A stretch of 64,000 nucleotides of DNA from Chthoniobacterales bacterium (GCA_018402585.1 JAGYIO010000001.1:248001-312000), one strand, 5' to 3'; shown: positions 17,661-26,838, numbered from the stretch's first letter. Program-made: numbers and translations. The notes: generated by a model not told the origin, from the letters alone.

Positions 17661-18764
17661 ATGATTTCCCGCCTGCTCCGAATCTTCCGTGGCTTTACCC
17701 ATCCGCCGGTCTGGGTTGCCGGGTTGATTTTTCTGGTCGCCTCCCTGGGTGGGGCGCGCGCCATTGACGCCGGGATGCCGAATCCACCGGCCTCGCCGAC
17801 CGTGGTCAAAGTGGGGGTCTTCCTCGCCGATATCCTCGATCTGGACGAAGTGAATGAAACTTTCCAAATCGAACTCGTCACGGTGGCGGAGTGGGAGGAC
17901 CCGCGGCTGGCCTTCGACCCGGCGGCGGAAGGAACGGAGATGAAACTTTTCCAGGGACAATTCCAATTCAACGAAGTCTTCGCCGGTTGGTGGCCGCAAT
18001 TGGTGATCATCAACGAAATCGGTGCGGGCGACATCAGCGCCATCCAGATCGAGGTTCGGCCGGACGGGCATGTCCGTTTCTTGGAGGCGCGCAACGTCAC
18101 GCTGGAGACCCCCATGAAACTGCAACCATTCCCCTTCGACACGCAAACGCTGGAGGCCCGGATGGTGGCGTTCGGCACCGACAGCCGGGAGGTGCTCCTG
18201 GAGGTGAACGAACAAATGATGGGCGCCACCGAAGAACACGTCATGGAAAACGGCCGGGTCAATATCGCGCAATGGCGCCTGCTCAACCTCGACATGGTCT
18301 CCGGGCTGTCGAGCCAACGCTACTACGGCGAAGCGAGGCCGGTCTCCGAGCTTCTTTTCACCATCACCCTGCAGCGCGAGTCGGCGAGCGTTGTTTGGAA
18401 GGTCATCCTGCCGCTGATCATCCTCGTTCTGCTCATGTGGGCCATTTTCTGGATGGAGGTGGACAACCTCTCGGACCGCCTCAATGTCGCCTTCATCGGC
18501 ATCCTGACCATCGTCGCCTACCAGTTTCTCATCGAGGGTTCCATGCCGCGCATTTCCTACTTCACCTTTACCGACACGGTCCTGCTCTATTCCTTCTTGG
18601 TGATGTGCCTCTCCGTGCTCGAGAGTCTCGTCCTGACCACCATGTGCAAGGCGGGGCACAAAGCCGCGGCGGTGCGGGTGGACCATGTGGCCCGGTGGGC
18701 CTTCCCCCTCGTTTACTTCGCCGGCCTCGCGGTGAGTTACCTCTACTACGTGAGCCGTTATTAG
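17661..18764 (+). CDS. Pentameric ligand-gated ion channel (prokaryotic Cys-loop family)
   Basis: 367 residues. A signal sequence (MISRLLRIFRGFTHPPVW to about 37) leads to an extracellular beta-sandwich ligand-binding domain (about 48-245) carrying the family hallmark FPFDTQTL. No cysteine pair of the eukaryotic Cys-loop is present, as in GLIC and ELIC. Four membrane helices follow: VVWKVILPLIILVLLMWAIF (M1), LNVAFIGILTIVAYQFLIEG (M2, pore), TDTVLLYSFLVMCLSVLESL (M3) and FPLVYFAGLAVSYLYYV (M4). The M2-M3 loop has PRISYFTFTD, close to ELIC. Ligand and ion selectivity cannot be read. No neighbours of related function. Confidence 0.88.
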   Translation: MISRLLRIFRGFTHPPVWVAGLIFLVASLGGARAIDAGMPNPPASPTVVKVGVFLADILDLDEVNETFQIELVTVAEWEDPRLAFDPAAEGTEMKLFQGQFQFNEVFAGWWPQLVIINEIGAGDISAIQIEVRPDGHVRFLEARNVTLETPMKLQPFPFDTQTLEARMVAFGTDSREVLLEVNEQMMGATEEHVMENGRVNIAQWRLLNLDMVSGLSSQRYYGEARPVSELLFTITLQRESASVVWKVILPLIILVLLMWAIFWMEVDNLSDRLNVAFIGILTIVAYQFLIEGSMPRISYFTFTDTVLLYSFLVMCLSVLESLVLTTMCKAGHKAAAVRVDHVARWAFPLVYFAGLAVSYLYYVSRY

Positions 18765-18862
18765 CGCAGTTTCGGTCCACGCCGTATACCAACGTCTCCT
18801 GGCCCGCAGACTAGGGGCGCGGGCCGCACTGACCTCCGGCGGCACTTACTCCGGAGCCGTGG

Positions 18863-19060
18863 TCAGTGCCTGCCCTCGGCGTCCGCCTTCGGGCCGTAGA
18901 GTCGGATGAAGCTCTCGAATTCCGGGGCAGTCAGCCCGACCGCCAACGCCGTGGGATCTCGATGCGCGAATACCTCACCAAGAAATCGCGCCATCTCGTC
19001 CGCCTCAGCCTTGGTGAAGAGATGGTAAGTGATCGGCGTGCTCGTCATCGTGTTATTCAT
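18863..19060 (-). pseudogene. N-terminal fragment of a GNAT-like acetyltransferase
   Basis: 65 codons from MNNTMTSTPITYHLFTKAEA to EGRH. ITYHLFTKAEADEMARFLGE and the following FAHRDPTALAVGL look like the first strand and helices of a GNAT protein, but the acetyl-CoA site is absent because a stop comes early. Probably a truncated remnant. The rest of the 18765-19269 gap holds only the start of the 144-bp duplicated segment. Confidence 0.35.
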
Positions 19061-19215
19061 CCCGGTGTTCCCTTGTTCGTGCGGCGTGAAGGCGCGGCAG
19101 CGTCTGCCGGGAGAGATCACGGGTGATAGGATCCAGGGCCGTCGTCAATAGTGTTGCGGACGCCTGGCCTCCTGCTCGGAGAGGCCGCTCATCCCGAGGA
19201 AGGAGAGATAGCGCA

Positions 19216-19359
19216 TCCGGGGCAACCTGCCCTCGCCTTCTCCTCCGCAAAGGGTCAAAGCCCCAAAGCTCAAAGGGTAACTTTCCGGCGCCGCCAGAGC
19301 AGCCACCCCGCTCCGGCCACGGCCAGCAGCGCGTAGGTCGATGGCTCGGGGACGGTGGC
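19216..19359. repeat. 144-bp duplicated 3' segment, copy 1
   Basis: Matches 24839-24982 with four mismatches. It spans the downstream flank, stop codon and PEP-CTERM-coding end of two SUMF1-like genes and stops just where the variable-repeat-like region begins. Confidence 0.8.
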
Positions 19360-20250
19360 AACACGGAATCCCACGTAGCCGTCCTCGACCGTGGGGTCAA
19401 CGCCGTTGCGGTGGGAAGACGGAAGGAAGGTCGCGTTGAAGTTCCAAGAGCCCCCGCGGGTGACCCGGTTGGAACCGGTCACCGCGTCATTCCATTCGAT
19501 CACGTTGCCGCCTTGGTCGAAGGTGGCATAAGCACTGTCGCTCGCGCTGAAGGCGCCGGCATCGGTCAGGTAATTCTGCGTGCCGGAGTAGGTCGACGAC
19601 TGCGTGACGGAATAAACTCCATTGTTGTAGTTGGCCTGATTGGCCGCCCCGCCGACCGCGTTGCCCGGGGCACTGTCGCTCTGGGTCGGATAATCCCAGT
19701 AACCGGCATTGGTGCCGCCACCCTTGTAGTAGGCGGCCTTATACCACTCGTCCTCGCTGGGCATCCACCAAGTCGCCCCGGCGTTCTTGGTGAAGCTGAC
19801 CCCGCTGGTCGCCCCGTTGAGGGTGTAAGCACCCGTCTCCGTGCTTGCCCCATTGGTCGCGCCATTGTTCATCCAGTTGGCAAAACGGGCCGCATCAAAC
19901 CAACTCACATAAGTAATTGGCCGGGTGCCACTGCCCGACACCGAATAAGAATAACTCCCACTGCTTCCGGTCCGCGTAATTCCAGCAATGTTCAGACTCG
20001 TCGCCATACCCGAGTTGTAAAGCGAGTAAGTGTCTGTCGCCGCCACGGCATTGAGAAAGGTGGTGTATTGCCCGATGGTCACCTCGTATTTGCCGAGGGC
20101 GAAGACATCGGCCACCGCACCGTAGGTGGTGGTGTCGGCCGCGTTGCCCGCATCGCCCACCGTGACCGTGTCGATCGTGAGCAGCGCCGCCTGGAGGTTG
20201 AAGTTAAGGGTCAAGGCGGCGAGCGCCAAGAGCAGGCTGGTTTTTTTCAT
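19270..20250 (-). CDS. SUMF1/FGE-fold PEP-CTERM protein; probable older DGR target
   Basis: 326 residues. Signal peptide MKKTSLLLALAALTLNFNLQ; SUMF1/formylglycine-generating-enzyme fold (a C-type-lectin-like fold) from about 30 to 300 with TYGAVADVFALGKYEVTIGQ, YVSWFDAARFANWMN and MPSEDEWYKAAYYKGG; then PEP-CTERM tail VPEPSTYALLAVAGAG with RRR. Catalytic cysteines of true sulfatase-modifying enzymes were not seen, so a binding role is likelier. The last part of the fold (W to GFRVA) aligns without gaps to the template repeat of the DGR at 54.5 kb, with 19 of 25 differences at template adenines. Upstream is the 1384-residue secreted protein, 86 bp away on the same strand. The long in-frame extension upstream of this ATG is not coding. 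Confidence 0.85.
   Translation of the reverse strand: MKKTSLLLALAALTLNFNLQAALLTIDTVTVGDAGNAADTTTYGAVADVFALGKYEVTIGQYTTFLNAVAATDTYSLYNSGMATSLNIAGITRTGSSGSYSYSVSGSGTRPITYVSWFDAARFANWMNNGATNGASTETGAYTLNGATSGVSFTKNAGATWWMPSEDEWYKAAYYKGGGTNAGYWDYPTQSDSAPGNAVGGAANQANYNNGVYSVTQSSTYSGTQNYLTDAGAFSASDSAYATFDQGGNVIEWNDAVTGSNRVTRGGSWNFNATFLPSSHRNGVDPTVEDGYVGFRVATVPEPSTYALLAVAGAGWLLWRRRKVTL
19357..19458 (-). repeat. Variable-repeat-like segment, drifted
   Basis: Ungapped alignment to template repeat 54500-54601. Of 25 mismatches, 19 are at template adenines (coding strand) and 6 at other bases. The match decays beyond the SSR-like flank, where this gene reads VTRGGSW instead of GLRGGSW. Confidence 0.65.
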
Positions 20251-20336
20251 GATCTGGTTTTCTTGATACGGCCCACCCTCACGGTGTGGCTCCGTGCTCC
20301 GGGGATGATCAAAGGGACCGTCATCGCGGGTGTCAG

Positions 20337-23300
20337 CTATTCCACCATCGTCATTGCCAAGATGCCAACCTTCACATTGTTCGGGAGGGTGATGGAAGCG
20401 AGCGTCTTGCCCGCCGGGATCTGGTAGGCGTAGCCGTAGACGTAGTTCCACTTGGAACGGACATTGCCGACCTCGTTCACCCACTTGGACTGCGTCTGGA
20501 TGATTGTCTCGCCCGCGTAGAGTTCGACAGCCCCTGTACCATTCGACAAAATCCAGGAGTTGAACGACTGTGTCCACGTGGCCGTCGAGCCGTCGGTGAA
20601 GGTCAGCGTGAACTGCTGGTTAGGCTGGTTGCCAGAGCCCGAGGCGCCGGCGAGATAGAGCCAGCTGTAGTCGCCCTGCGGCAGATCGATCGTCTGCCCC
20701 TTGGCTTGGACGAAGTTGTTCTCCCCGTCCCTGGAGTTTGGCACCGGTCCGAACTGGAAGGTCGTCCCGCTCCAAATGATCGTCGACCCGAGTTCCCCAG
20801 AGTAATAGTAATGGCCTTCCGGAGTCTCGTTGACCATGCCCCCAAAGCCCTGATTATTATCCGTTTGATGTTCCCCGTTGGCGATGCCCCACCAGTTGTA
20901 GGCGCCCGAGAGGTCGACCGGGGTTGAGTTCGACATCTGGAGGTCGAGGAGGCGAACGTTCGGGTTCTCAGGCAGCGTGACGCTGGCCAGCGTCTTGCCG
21001 GCCGGGATCGCGTAGCTGTAACCGTAGATGTAGTTGGTGAACTGATCCGTGCCGCCCGACGCCGTGTTGCGGTAGGACTGCGTGGAGACGGTCGCCTCGT
21101 GGCCGTAGTTCTGCGGGCTACCCCAGTCGCTGAACGACTGCGTCCAGACCACGCTCGAGCCGTCGGTGAAGGTCAGCGTGATTTGCTGGTTCTGCTGGGA
21201 CCCGTTGACCGCCGCGCCGGCCAGATTCAGCGTGTTGTAGTCGCCTTGCGGCACCCCGATCGTCTGCCCGGCGGCCCAGGTGAAGTTCGGCTGATTGGGG
21301 CTGCCCAGGTCGAAGGTCACCCCATTCCAGGCCAGCGTGCTGCCGACCCGCATCCCGCCCAACATTGCTGTGTTACCACTTGGAAGTGTGACCGAAAACG
21401 CATCGGCGTCCCCCATCGCCTCCCACGAGTAAGCGTAGCCATCGCTATCAAACCCACCGCCGAAGAATGGCGTGCCGTCGGTGGCCAGCCCGATAGCATA
21501 CGGTTGCTGCGGAATTGTGTTTCCCAATATCGTCATCCCCAAGATGCCAACATTCTGGTTGTTCGGGAGTGTGATGGAAGCGAGCGTCTTGCCCGCCGGG
21601 ACCTGGTAGGCGTAGCCGTAGACATAGTTGGCCTGGGGATGGACGTTGCCGACCTGGTTCACCCAATTGGGCTGCTGCTGGATGATCACCTCGCCTGCGT
21701 AGTTCTGCGGCCCAGTCCAGTCGCTGAACGATTGCGTCCACGTGGCCGTCGAGCCATCGGTGAAGGTCAGCGTGATCGGCTGGTTCTGCTGGTTGCCATT
21801 GGCCGCGGCGCCGGCGAGGTAGAGCCAGCCGTAGTCGCCCTGCGGCAGATCGATCGACTGCCCCTTGGCCTGGACGAAGTTGTTCTGCCCGTTGCTGGAG
21901 TTTGGCACCGGTCCGAACTGGAAGGTCGCCCCGCTCCAGGTGATCGTCGACTGGAGATTCCCGGAGTAGTAGTAATAGCCGCCGCCATCGAAGCCCTGAT
22001 GGTTGGCCACTTGATGTGCCCCGTTGGCGATGCCCCACGAGGTGTAGGCGCCCGAGAGGTTCACCGACGTGGCCGCCGACATCTCGATGTCGAGCAGGCG
22101 AACGTTCGGGTTCTGGGGCAGCGTGATGCTGGCCAGCGTCTTGCCAACTGGGATCGTGTAGCTGTAACCGTAGATGTGGTTGGTGGTCTGATCCGTGCCG
22201 CCTGACGCGGTGTCGCGGTAGGACTGCGTGGAGACGATCGCTTCGTGGCCGTAGTTCTGCGGGCTGCACCAGTCGCTGAACGACTGCGTCCAGACCACGC
22301 TCGAGCCGTCGGTGAAGGTCAGCGTGATTTGCTGGTTCTGCTGGGACCCGTTGACCGCGGCACCGGCGAGGTTCAGCGTGTTGAAATCGCCCTGTGCGAC
22401 ATCGATCGTCTGCCCGGCGGCCCAGGTGACGTTTGGTTGATTGGGGCCGGCAAGGTCGAAGGTCACCCCATTCCAGGCCAGCGTGCTGCCGACCCGCATC
22501 CCACCCGACGCAGCGCTCCCCATCGCCTCCCAGGAGTAAGCATTGCCGTCGCCATCAAAGCCACCGCCGGGAAATGGCGTGCCGTCAATGGCCAAACCGG
22601 AGGCCGTGTATGGTTGCGGCGGAATCGTGTTTCCGGCGGCATCGATTTGATGGCTGACCGTAGCGCCCGCCCCCGCAAAGTTCGCAGCCGTGACGGTGAA
22701 ATAGGTCGTGCCACTACCAAGGGTGAGCCCGTCGAACACGACCGACGTCGAGCTCGTTGTGATGGTCTGGAAAGAATCGCCCTGCGCTACCGTCGCGGTG
22801 TAGGAAACCGCCGGAGAGCCACCGTCCGCCGGCGGCGGCTGCCAGGCCAGGGTCATTTGCCCGGCAGCAGGGCCGAAGACAGCGGCCAGATTGGTTGGCC
22901 CGCTCTGGGGAGGAACCACAATTTGCTGGACAGTGAAGTCATTGACGTTCGCCACCCAGATCGACCCGTCCAGGCCCGTGGTGAGGGGGATAGGGCCGTT
23001 GCCAACACCAATTGCCGGCTGGGCTATCCAAGCCCCGTTGGTGCTCACAATCTGCTGGACGGTGGCGCTGTCGGAGTTCGCCACCCAGATCGACCCATCC
23101 AAGCCAGTGGTGAGGCGCTTGGGGCCTTGGCCGACACCTATCATTGGTTGGAGCGTCCAGACACCGCCGTCGTTCACAATCTGCTGCACGGCTTGGCCGG
23201 CGTTTCCCGGAATCGCCACCCAAATCGACCCATCCAAGCCAGCCGTGAGGCCGTGGGCTGACCCGCCTTCATACCCCTGTGTGGTGCTACCAGAAAGGGT

Positions 23301-24491
23301 CTCAATCGCCGGTTGGACCTCCCAGACGCCGTTGTTTTCCACGACCTGCACGACGGAGATACCGGTCGTCACCCAGATCGAACCGTCGAGGGCCGTGGTC
23401 AAGCTCCTGGGCTCGGGAATCAATCCGACCCCAACGGTAATGGCTGGCTGGGCCGTCCAGATGCCGCTTTCGTTCACGATCTGCTGGACGGTGCCTTTCT
23501 GATTTGGTCCTACCGCCATGAAGTTTGCCACCCAGATCGATCCGTCCCGCCCGGTGGTGAGAGCTACGGGAAATCCGACGAGACCAATCGCTGGCTGGGC
23601 CGTCCAAACTCCGTTCACATTCACGATCTGCTGGATGGTCTCGCTGCCGAGGTTCGCCACCCAGATCGACCCGTCCAGGCCCGTGGTGAGGGCGGCTGGC
23701 GCTACGCCGACACCAATCGCTGGCTGGGCCGCCGTCCAGACGCCGTTGTTGTTCACGATCTGCTGCACAGCGCCGGGCAGCATGTCCTCGACGAGCCCTG
23801 TGTCGATGCCGTCAATAAAGCCGCTGTCTTGCGTCACCCAGACCGACCCGTCCAGGCCCGTGGTGAGCGCACTGGGACCGAGAGGAAACAGAAACGGCGC
23901 TTGCCCGAAGCTGGTTTGGGCCGCGATGCCCGTCCCTGCCGCATTCGAGGCCGTGACCGAAAACGCAAAGGAATTCGCCGGCGAAAGCCCCGTGTAGGTG
24001 ACCGATGGATTTGTGGTGACCTGCGTCTGGGTCGACGACCCGGTGCCCCCCATCGTCGTCATCGTGACGGTGTAGCTGGTGGCAGCGCCCGTAGCCGGGG
24101 CCTCCCAGGAGACGGTGAGTTCGCCCACGCCAGTCGTTGTCGCAGCAAGCTCTTGCACAGCTGCCGGGGCCTGTGGGGGGACGGACGTGACGGGCCTCAA
24201 TCGGTAGAATCCTTTCGTCGCATTGACCAACGCGTGCTGAAAACTGCCATCGGTATTCCCTTGGGAAAGGGCAATCCAACTCGACGGGTCCGTCAGATCC
24301 GTGCTGTGCTCGACGTCCACCGCACCCGTAAGTGTCTTGTCCCACGAGATGACGACGTCGCCGTTGGTCAGCTGAAGAGAGACGCCTGGTGACGAAGACG
24401 TCGGAAAATACCAATCCGCGCGGACCTCACTCCCCGTGGGCAAGGTCAGAAGGAGAGCGGCGGCAAGAGAAAGGAGTGTATGACGTTTCAA
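20337..24491 (-). CDS. Large secreted multidomain protein: Fn3, seven-bladed propeller, Fn3, ABAB repeat domains
   Basis: 1384 residues with signal peptide MKRHTLLSLAAALLLTLPTG. Domains in order: a small N-terminal region; fibronectin type III-like domain (about 105-200, VQELAATTTGVGELTVSWEA); seven copies of a blade motif of the form LTTGLDGSIWVAN..VQQIV (about 205-535), as in Vgb/streptogramin-lyase-like propellers; a second Fn3-like domain (about 545-625); then two tandem copies of a 382-residue AB unit (SWEAMG..GSTLAWNGVTFDLG, then YYYSG..FQFGPVPNS), each half rich in LPQGDY and TLTFTDGS. No PEP-CTERM tail, no enzyme motif. Probably a surface or matrix protein. The AB copies are very similar in DNA (period 1146 bp), indicating recent duplication. 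Confidence 0.8.
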   Translation of the reverse strand: MKRHTLLSLAAALLLTLPTGSEVRADWYFPTSSSPGVSLQLTNGDVVISWDKTLTGAVDVEHSTDLTDPSSWIALSQGNTDGSFQHALVNATKGFYRLRPVTSVPPQAPAAVQELAATTTGVGELTVSWEAPATGAATSYTVTMTTMGGTGSSTQTQVTTNPSVTYTGLSPANSFAFSVTASNAAGTGIAAQTSFGQAPFLFPLGPSALTTGLDGSVWVTQDSGFIDGIDTGLVEDMLPGAVQQIVNNNGVWTAAQPAIGVGVAPAALTTGLDGSIWVANLGSETIQQIVNVNGVWTAQPAIGLVGFPVALTTGRDGSIWVANFMAVGPNQKGTVQQIVNESGIWTAQPAITVGVGLIPEPRSLTTALDGSIWVTTGISVVQVVENNGVWEVQPAIETLSGSTTQGYEGGSAHGLTAGLDGSIWVAIPGNAGQAVQQIVNDGGVWTLQPMIGVGQGPKRLTTGLDGSIWVANSDSATVQQIVSTNGAWIAQPAIGVGNGPIPLTTGLDGSIWVANVNDFTVQQIVVPPQSGPTNLAAVFGPAAGQMTLAWQPPPADGGSPAVSYTATVAQGDSFQTITTSSTSVVFDGLTLGSGTTYFTVTAANFAGAGATVSHQIDAAGNTIPPQPYTASGLAIDGTPFPGGGFDGDGNAYSWEAMGSAASGGMRVGSTLAWNGVTFDLAGPNQPNVTWAAGQTIDVAQGDFNTLNLAGAAVNGSQQNQQITLTFTDGSSVVWTQSFSDWCSPQNYGHEAIVSTQSYRDTASGGTDQTTNHIYGYSYTIPVGKTLASITLPQNPNVRLLDIEMSAATSVNLSGAYTSWGIANGAHQVANHQGFDGGGYYYYSGNLQSTITWSGATFQFGPVPNSSNGQNNFVQAKGQSIDLPQGDYGWLYLAGAAANGNQQNQPITLTFTDGSTATWTQSFSDWTGPQNYAGEVIIQQQPNWVNQVGNVHPQANYVYGYAYQVPAGKTLASITLPNNQNVGILGMTILGNTIPQQPYAIGLATDGTPFFGGGFDSDGYAYSWEAMGDADAFSVTLPSGNTAMLGGMRVGSTLAWNGVTFDLGSPNQPNFTWAAGQTIGVPQGDYNTLNLAGAAVNGSQQNQQITLTFTDGSSVVWTQSFSDWGSPQNYGHEATVSTQSYRNTASGGTDQFTNYIYGYSYAIPAGKTLASVTLPENPNVRLLDLQMSNSTPVDLSGAYNWWGIANGEHQTDNNQGFGGMVNETPEGHYYYSGELGSTIIWSGTTFQFGPVPNSRDGENNFVQAKGQTIDLPQGDYSWLYLAGASGSGNQPNQQFTLTFTDGSTATWTQSFNSWILSNGTGAVELYAGETIIQTQSKWVNEVGNVRSKWNYVYGYAYQIPAGKTLASITLPNNVKVGILAMTMVE

Positions 24492-24699
24492 AGATGTGTT
24501 TTTCTAAGCCGCGACCGCGACGAATTGTATTCAACCAACGTCTCATTAGAGCAGAGATGCGGGCGTCTTTTACAACAAACTCTAAAAAAACTATGCAGCC
24601 CGGCCGCGAAGTCAAATTGAACCTCGAAAAATCCAACGAAATGATCACTGGCCCGGGTGGCGACGCGGACAGCCTGGTCTAAAATTTGCTGTCGGCGCG

Positions 24700-24822
24700 G
24701 TGACCTCCGCTACCTCCTTGGCGGTCCACGCGATGGAAAACCGCGCCACCCTCTGCACCCACGACAGCGACTTCGCGAGTTTCCCCGGCTTCGATTGGAA
24801 AAATCCTCTGCAGGCCGAATGA
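24700..24822 (+). pseudogene. C-terminal remnant of a VapC/PIN toxin
   Basis: 41 codons ending at TGA 24820-24822. They read AVHAMENRATLCTHDSDFAS then FPGFDWKNPLQAE, the typical end of a PIN toxin with the last acidic residue pair in HDSDF. The rest of the domain is absent and no antitoxin was recognised. The remainder of the 24492-24892 gap shows no supported gene. Confidence 0.5.
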
Positions 24823-24838
24823 GCGCGGCCCCGCGCGG

Positions 24839-24982
24839 TCCGGGGCAACCTGCCCTCGCCTTCTCCTTCGCAAAGGGTCAAAGCCCCAAAGTTCAAAGGG
24901 AAACTTTCCGGCGCCGCCAGAGCAGCCACCCCGCTCCGGCCATGGCCAGCAGCGCGTAGGTCGATGGCTCGGGGACGGTGGC
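24839..24982. repeat. 144-bp duplicated 3' segment, copy 2
   Basis: Partner of 19216-19359, four mismatches. Confidence 0.8.
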
Positions 24983-25904
24983 GAGACGAAAACCGATGAA
25001 GCTGTTCTCGTCCGACGGGGCGGCCGTGGTCCTGAAGGAGGACGACAAGAAGAACGCGTCGAAGAGCCAGTTGCCGCCCCGAAGCCCACGAGACGAGCCG
25101 GCAGCACCCGTGAGATCGTTCCATTCATGTAAGTTGCCGCTCATGTCAAAGGCACCGTAGGCACTCGCTCCGCCATTTGCGCCCACCGTCGTCACGTTGC
25201 CGTCTTGGCTATTCCAATCGGCTCCCTTGTTGTAGTTCGCGAAATTGCCCGTGTTCCCGGCCGAGCCGATTCCGGTCGCTTCCCGCCGTCACCGTTCTCG
25301 GAGCCGTGTCGCTCTGTGTGGCGTAGTCCCAGTAGCCCGCGTTCGTGCCGCCGCCCTTGTAGTACGCCGCCTTGTACCACTGATCTTCCGTCGGCAGAAA
25401 ATATAACGCTCCCGGGTTCACGGCCACGGCATTGCCGGTCGTCGCCCCGTTGAGCGTGTACGCCCCCGTCTCCGTGTCTCCCGAGCCCTGACCGTTCTGG
25501 AGCCAGTTGGCCACCCGCGCCGCGTCGAACCAACTCACGTAGTTCACCGGCTTGTCGCCCATGTTCGCCTTGACTGCGTAGGTATACGACCCCGACGAAC
25601 CGCTTCGCGTGATGCCGCCACGGGCGTTGCTGCCCATGGCCCCGCTGTAGAGCGAGTAGGGGTCGGTCGCCGCCACGGCGTTCAGGAAGGCCGCATACTG
25701 CGAGTTTTGGAACTCAAACTTCATGATCTGGAACGAGTCGGCCACGGCACCGTATCCGGTGGTATCAGCCGCATTCCCCGGATCACCCACCGTCACCCAG
25801 TCGATGGTGATCAGCGCCGCCTGCACGGTGCCGGCAGAGGAGAGAAGGCCCGCCGCGATAAGCATCGCGAGAAAGCCGGTGAGGAATGAGGATGTTTTTT
25901 TCAT
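24893..25904 (-). pseudogene. Frameshifted SUMF1/FGE-fold PEP-CTERM gene
   Basis: Two frames together form one SUMF1-like PEP-CTERM protein. The 5' frame (25209-25904) has signal peptide MKKTSSFLTGFLAMLIAAGL and the fold up to YWDYATQSDTAPRTVTAG; the 3' part continues in another frame with GSAGNTGNFANYNKG, MSGNLHEWNDL, the variable-repeat-like end and VPEPSTYALLAMAGAG. The shift lies near 25275-25282, equal to one extra base or two missing. It could be a true mutation or a sequencing error. Its variable region aligns to the DGR template without gaps but with many non-adenine changes (about 15 of 38), so it has long been out of the diversification cycle. Confidence 0.75.
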
Positions 25905-25916
25905 GGTTCGGATGTT

Positions 25917-25991
25917 TTGGCCGTGGGGTTCGCCGACAAAACTGCAGTGTCACCAATAAGAAAGGCTCACGGCCGTGGAACCTGAAAAAGT
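25917..25991 (-). promoter_or_regulatory. Conserved leader upstream of SUMF1-like PEP-CTERM gene, copy 1
   Basis: 75 bp that closely match 57167-57241, in the same place upstream of a homologous gene. On the transcribed strand it contains CCACGGCCGTGAG and a second CCACGGCC, so GGCCGTG can pair with CACGGCC, and GGTTC with GAACC. Candidate structured 5' leader or regulator-binding region. The rest of 25992-26198 shows nothing I can name. Confidence 0.5.
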
Positions 25992-26198
25992 GATAACTGG
26001 GGCGTTCTATCCCCGCCCCGGAAATTGACAAGAGCAAATTACGGGAAAAATCAGCCTCGCTTGGAGAGTGCGATCAAGGAAGACCCCTAGGTTTGCCAAC
26101 ACTTGAATTGATGCTACTTATTTCAAAGTGCGCATCCTTCTGGGCGATGCGAACAAGCAGAGCCTGAGGGACCGCGGACTCCACAAAATCTACCACCC

Positions 26199-26513
26199 AT
26201 GAAATACAACGTGAAAAAATCCCTGCGCGTGCCGCTCGACGCCGACGAACGGAAAATCGAAGACGCCCTGCCCGCGACCCCCGCCCGCGCCAAAGCCAAG
26301 CAACTCGCCGCCATCCGTAAGGCCGCCGGCGAGACACTGCTCTCGATGCGCGGCGGCCGACGCTCGGGCGCCGGCCGCAAGCCGCGTCCCCACGTGCGGA
26401 CAACTCTGCTTCTGGCGCCCGAGGTGCGCGACAAGCTCGAGCGCCTCGCCGACCGCCATGGCAACATGAGCCTTGCCGCGGAAGCCGCCATTCGCCACGC
26501 GAAGGTGGCCTGA
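26199..26513 (+). CDS. Small basic protein, possible ribbon-helix-helix DNA-binding protein
   Basis: 104 residues. N-terminal MKYNVKKSLRVPLDADERKI, a basic glycine/arginine stretch GGRRSGAGRKPRPH, then TTLLLAPEVRDKLERLADRH, which fits a ribbon-helix-helix strand followed by two helices as in antitoxins. No toxin partner follows; only repeats do. Family not recognised with certainty. Confidence 0.5.
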   Translation: MKYNVKKSLRVPLDADERKIEDALPATPARAKAKQLAAIRKAAGETLLSMRGGRRSGAGRKPRPHVRTTLLLAPEVRDKLERLADRHGNMSLAAEAAIRHAKVA

Positions 26514-26587
26514 TACCAATCGCCCGAAGCTTTCGGACTGTTGTCTTCCAATCGGTAAGGTTGGCTGGCCTCAGCCGAGCGGAGCGA

Positions 26588-26735
26588 ACCGAGGCTTGGC
26601 GAACCGGAGGCGAAGCCGGAGATAGCCCACGGCAAATAGGTCGCCGTGGCGATCAACTGATACCGAGGCTTGGCGAACCGGAGGCGAAGCCGGAGATAGC
26701 CCACGGCAAATAGGTCGCCGTGGCGATCAACTGAT
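26588..26735. repeat. Two tandem copies of a 74-bp repeat
   Basis: Units 26588-26661 and 26662-26735 are identical as far as I can read. Each contains CCGAGGCTTGGCG and TAGGTCGCCGTGGCGATC. No coding role seen. Confidence 0.85.
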
Positions 26736-26838
26736 ACCGTAACGCAGTGGAGATAGGTCGCCGCGGCGACCAAACAGCCGCCGACAAAAAGGCGAGCCAC
26801 AGATTAAAGAGGATTAACACGGATGACAGAACCAGATT

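Noticed and set aside
24389-24682. 97-codon plus-strand frame as an antitoxin for the vapC remnant
   Set aside because: No VapB or Phd motif, and half of it is antisense to the start of the large secreted protein gene.
26588-26735. CRISPR array
   Set aside because: Only two adjacent 74-bp units with no spacers, and no cas gene in the window.
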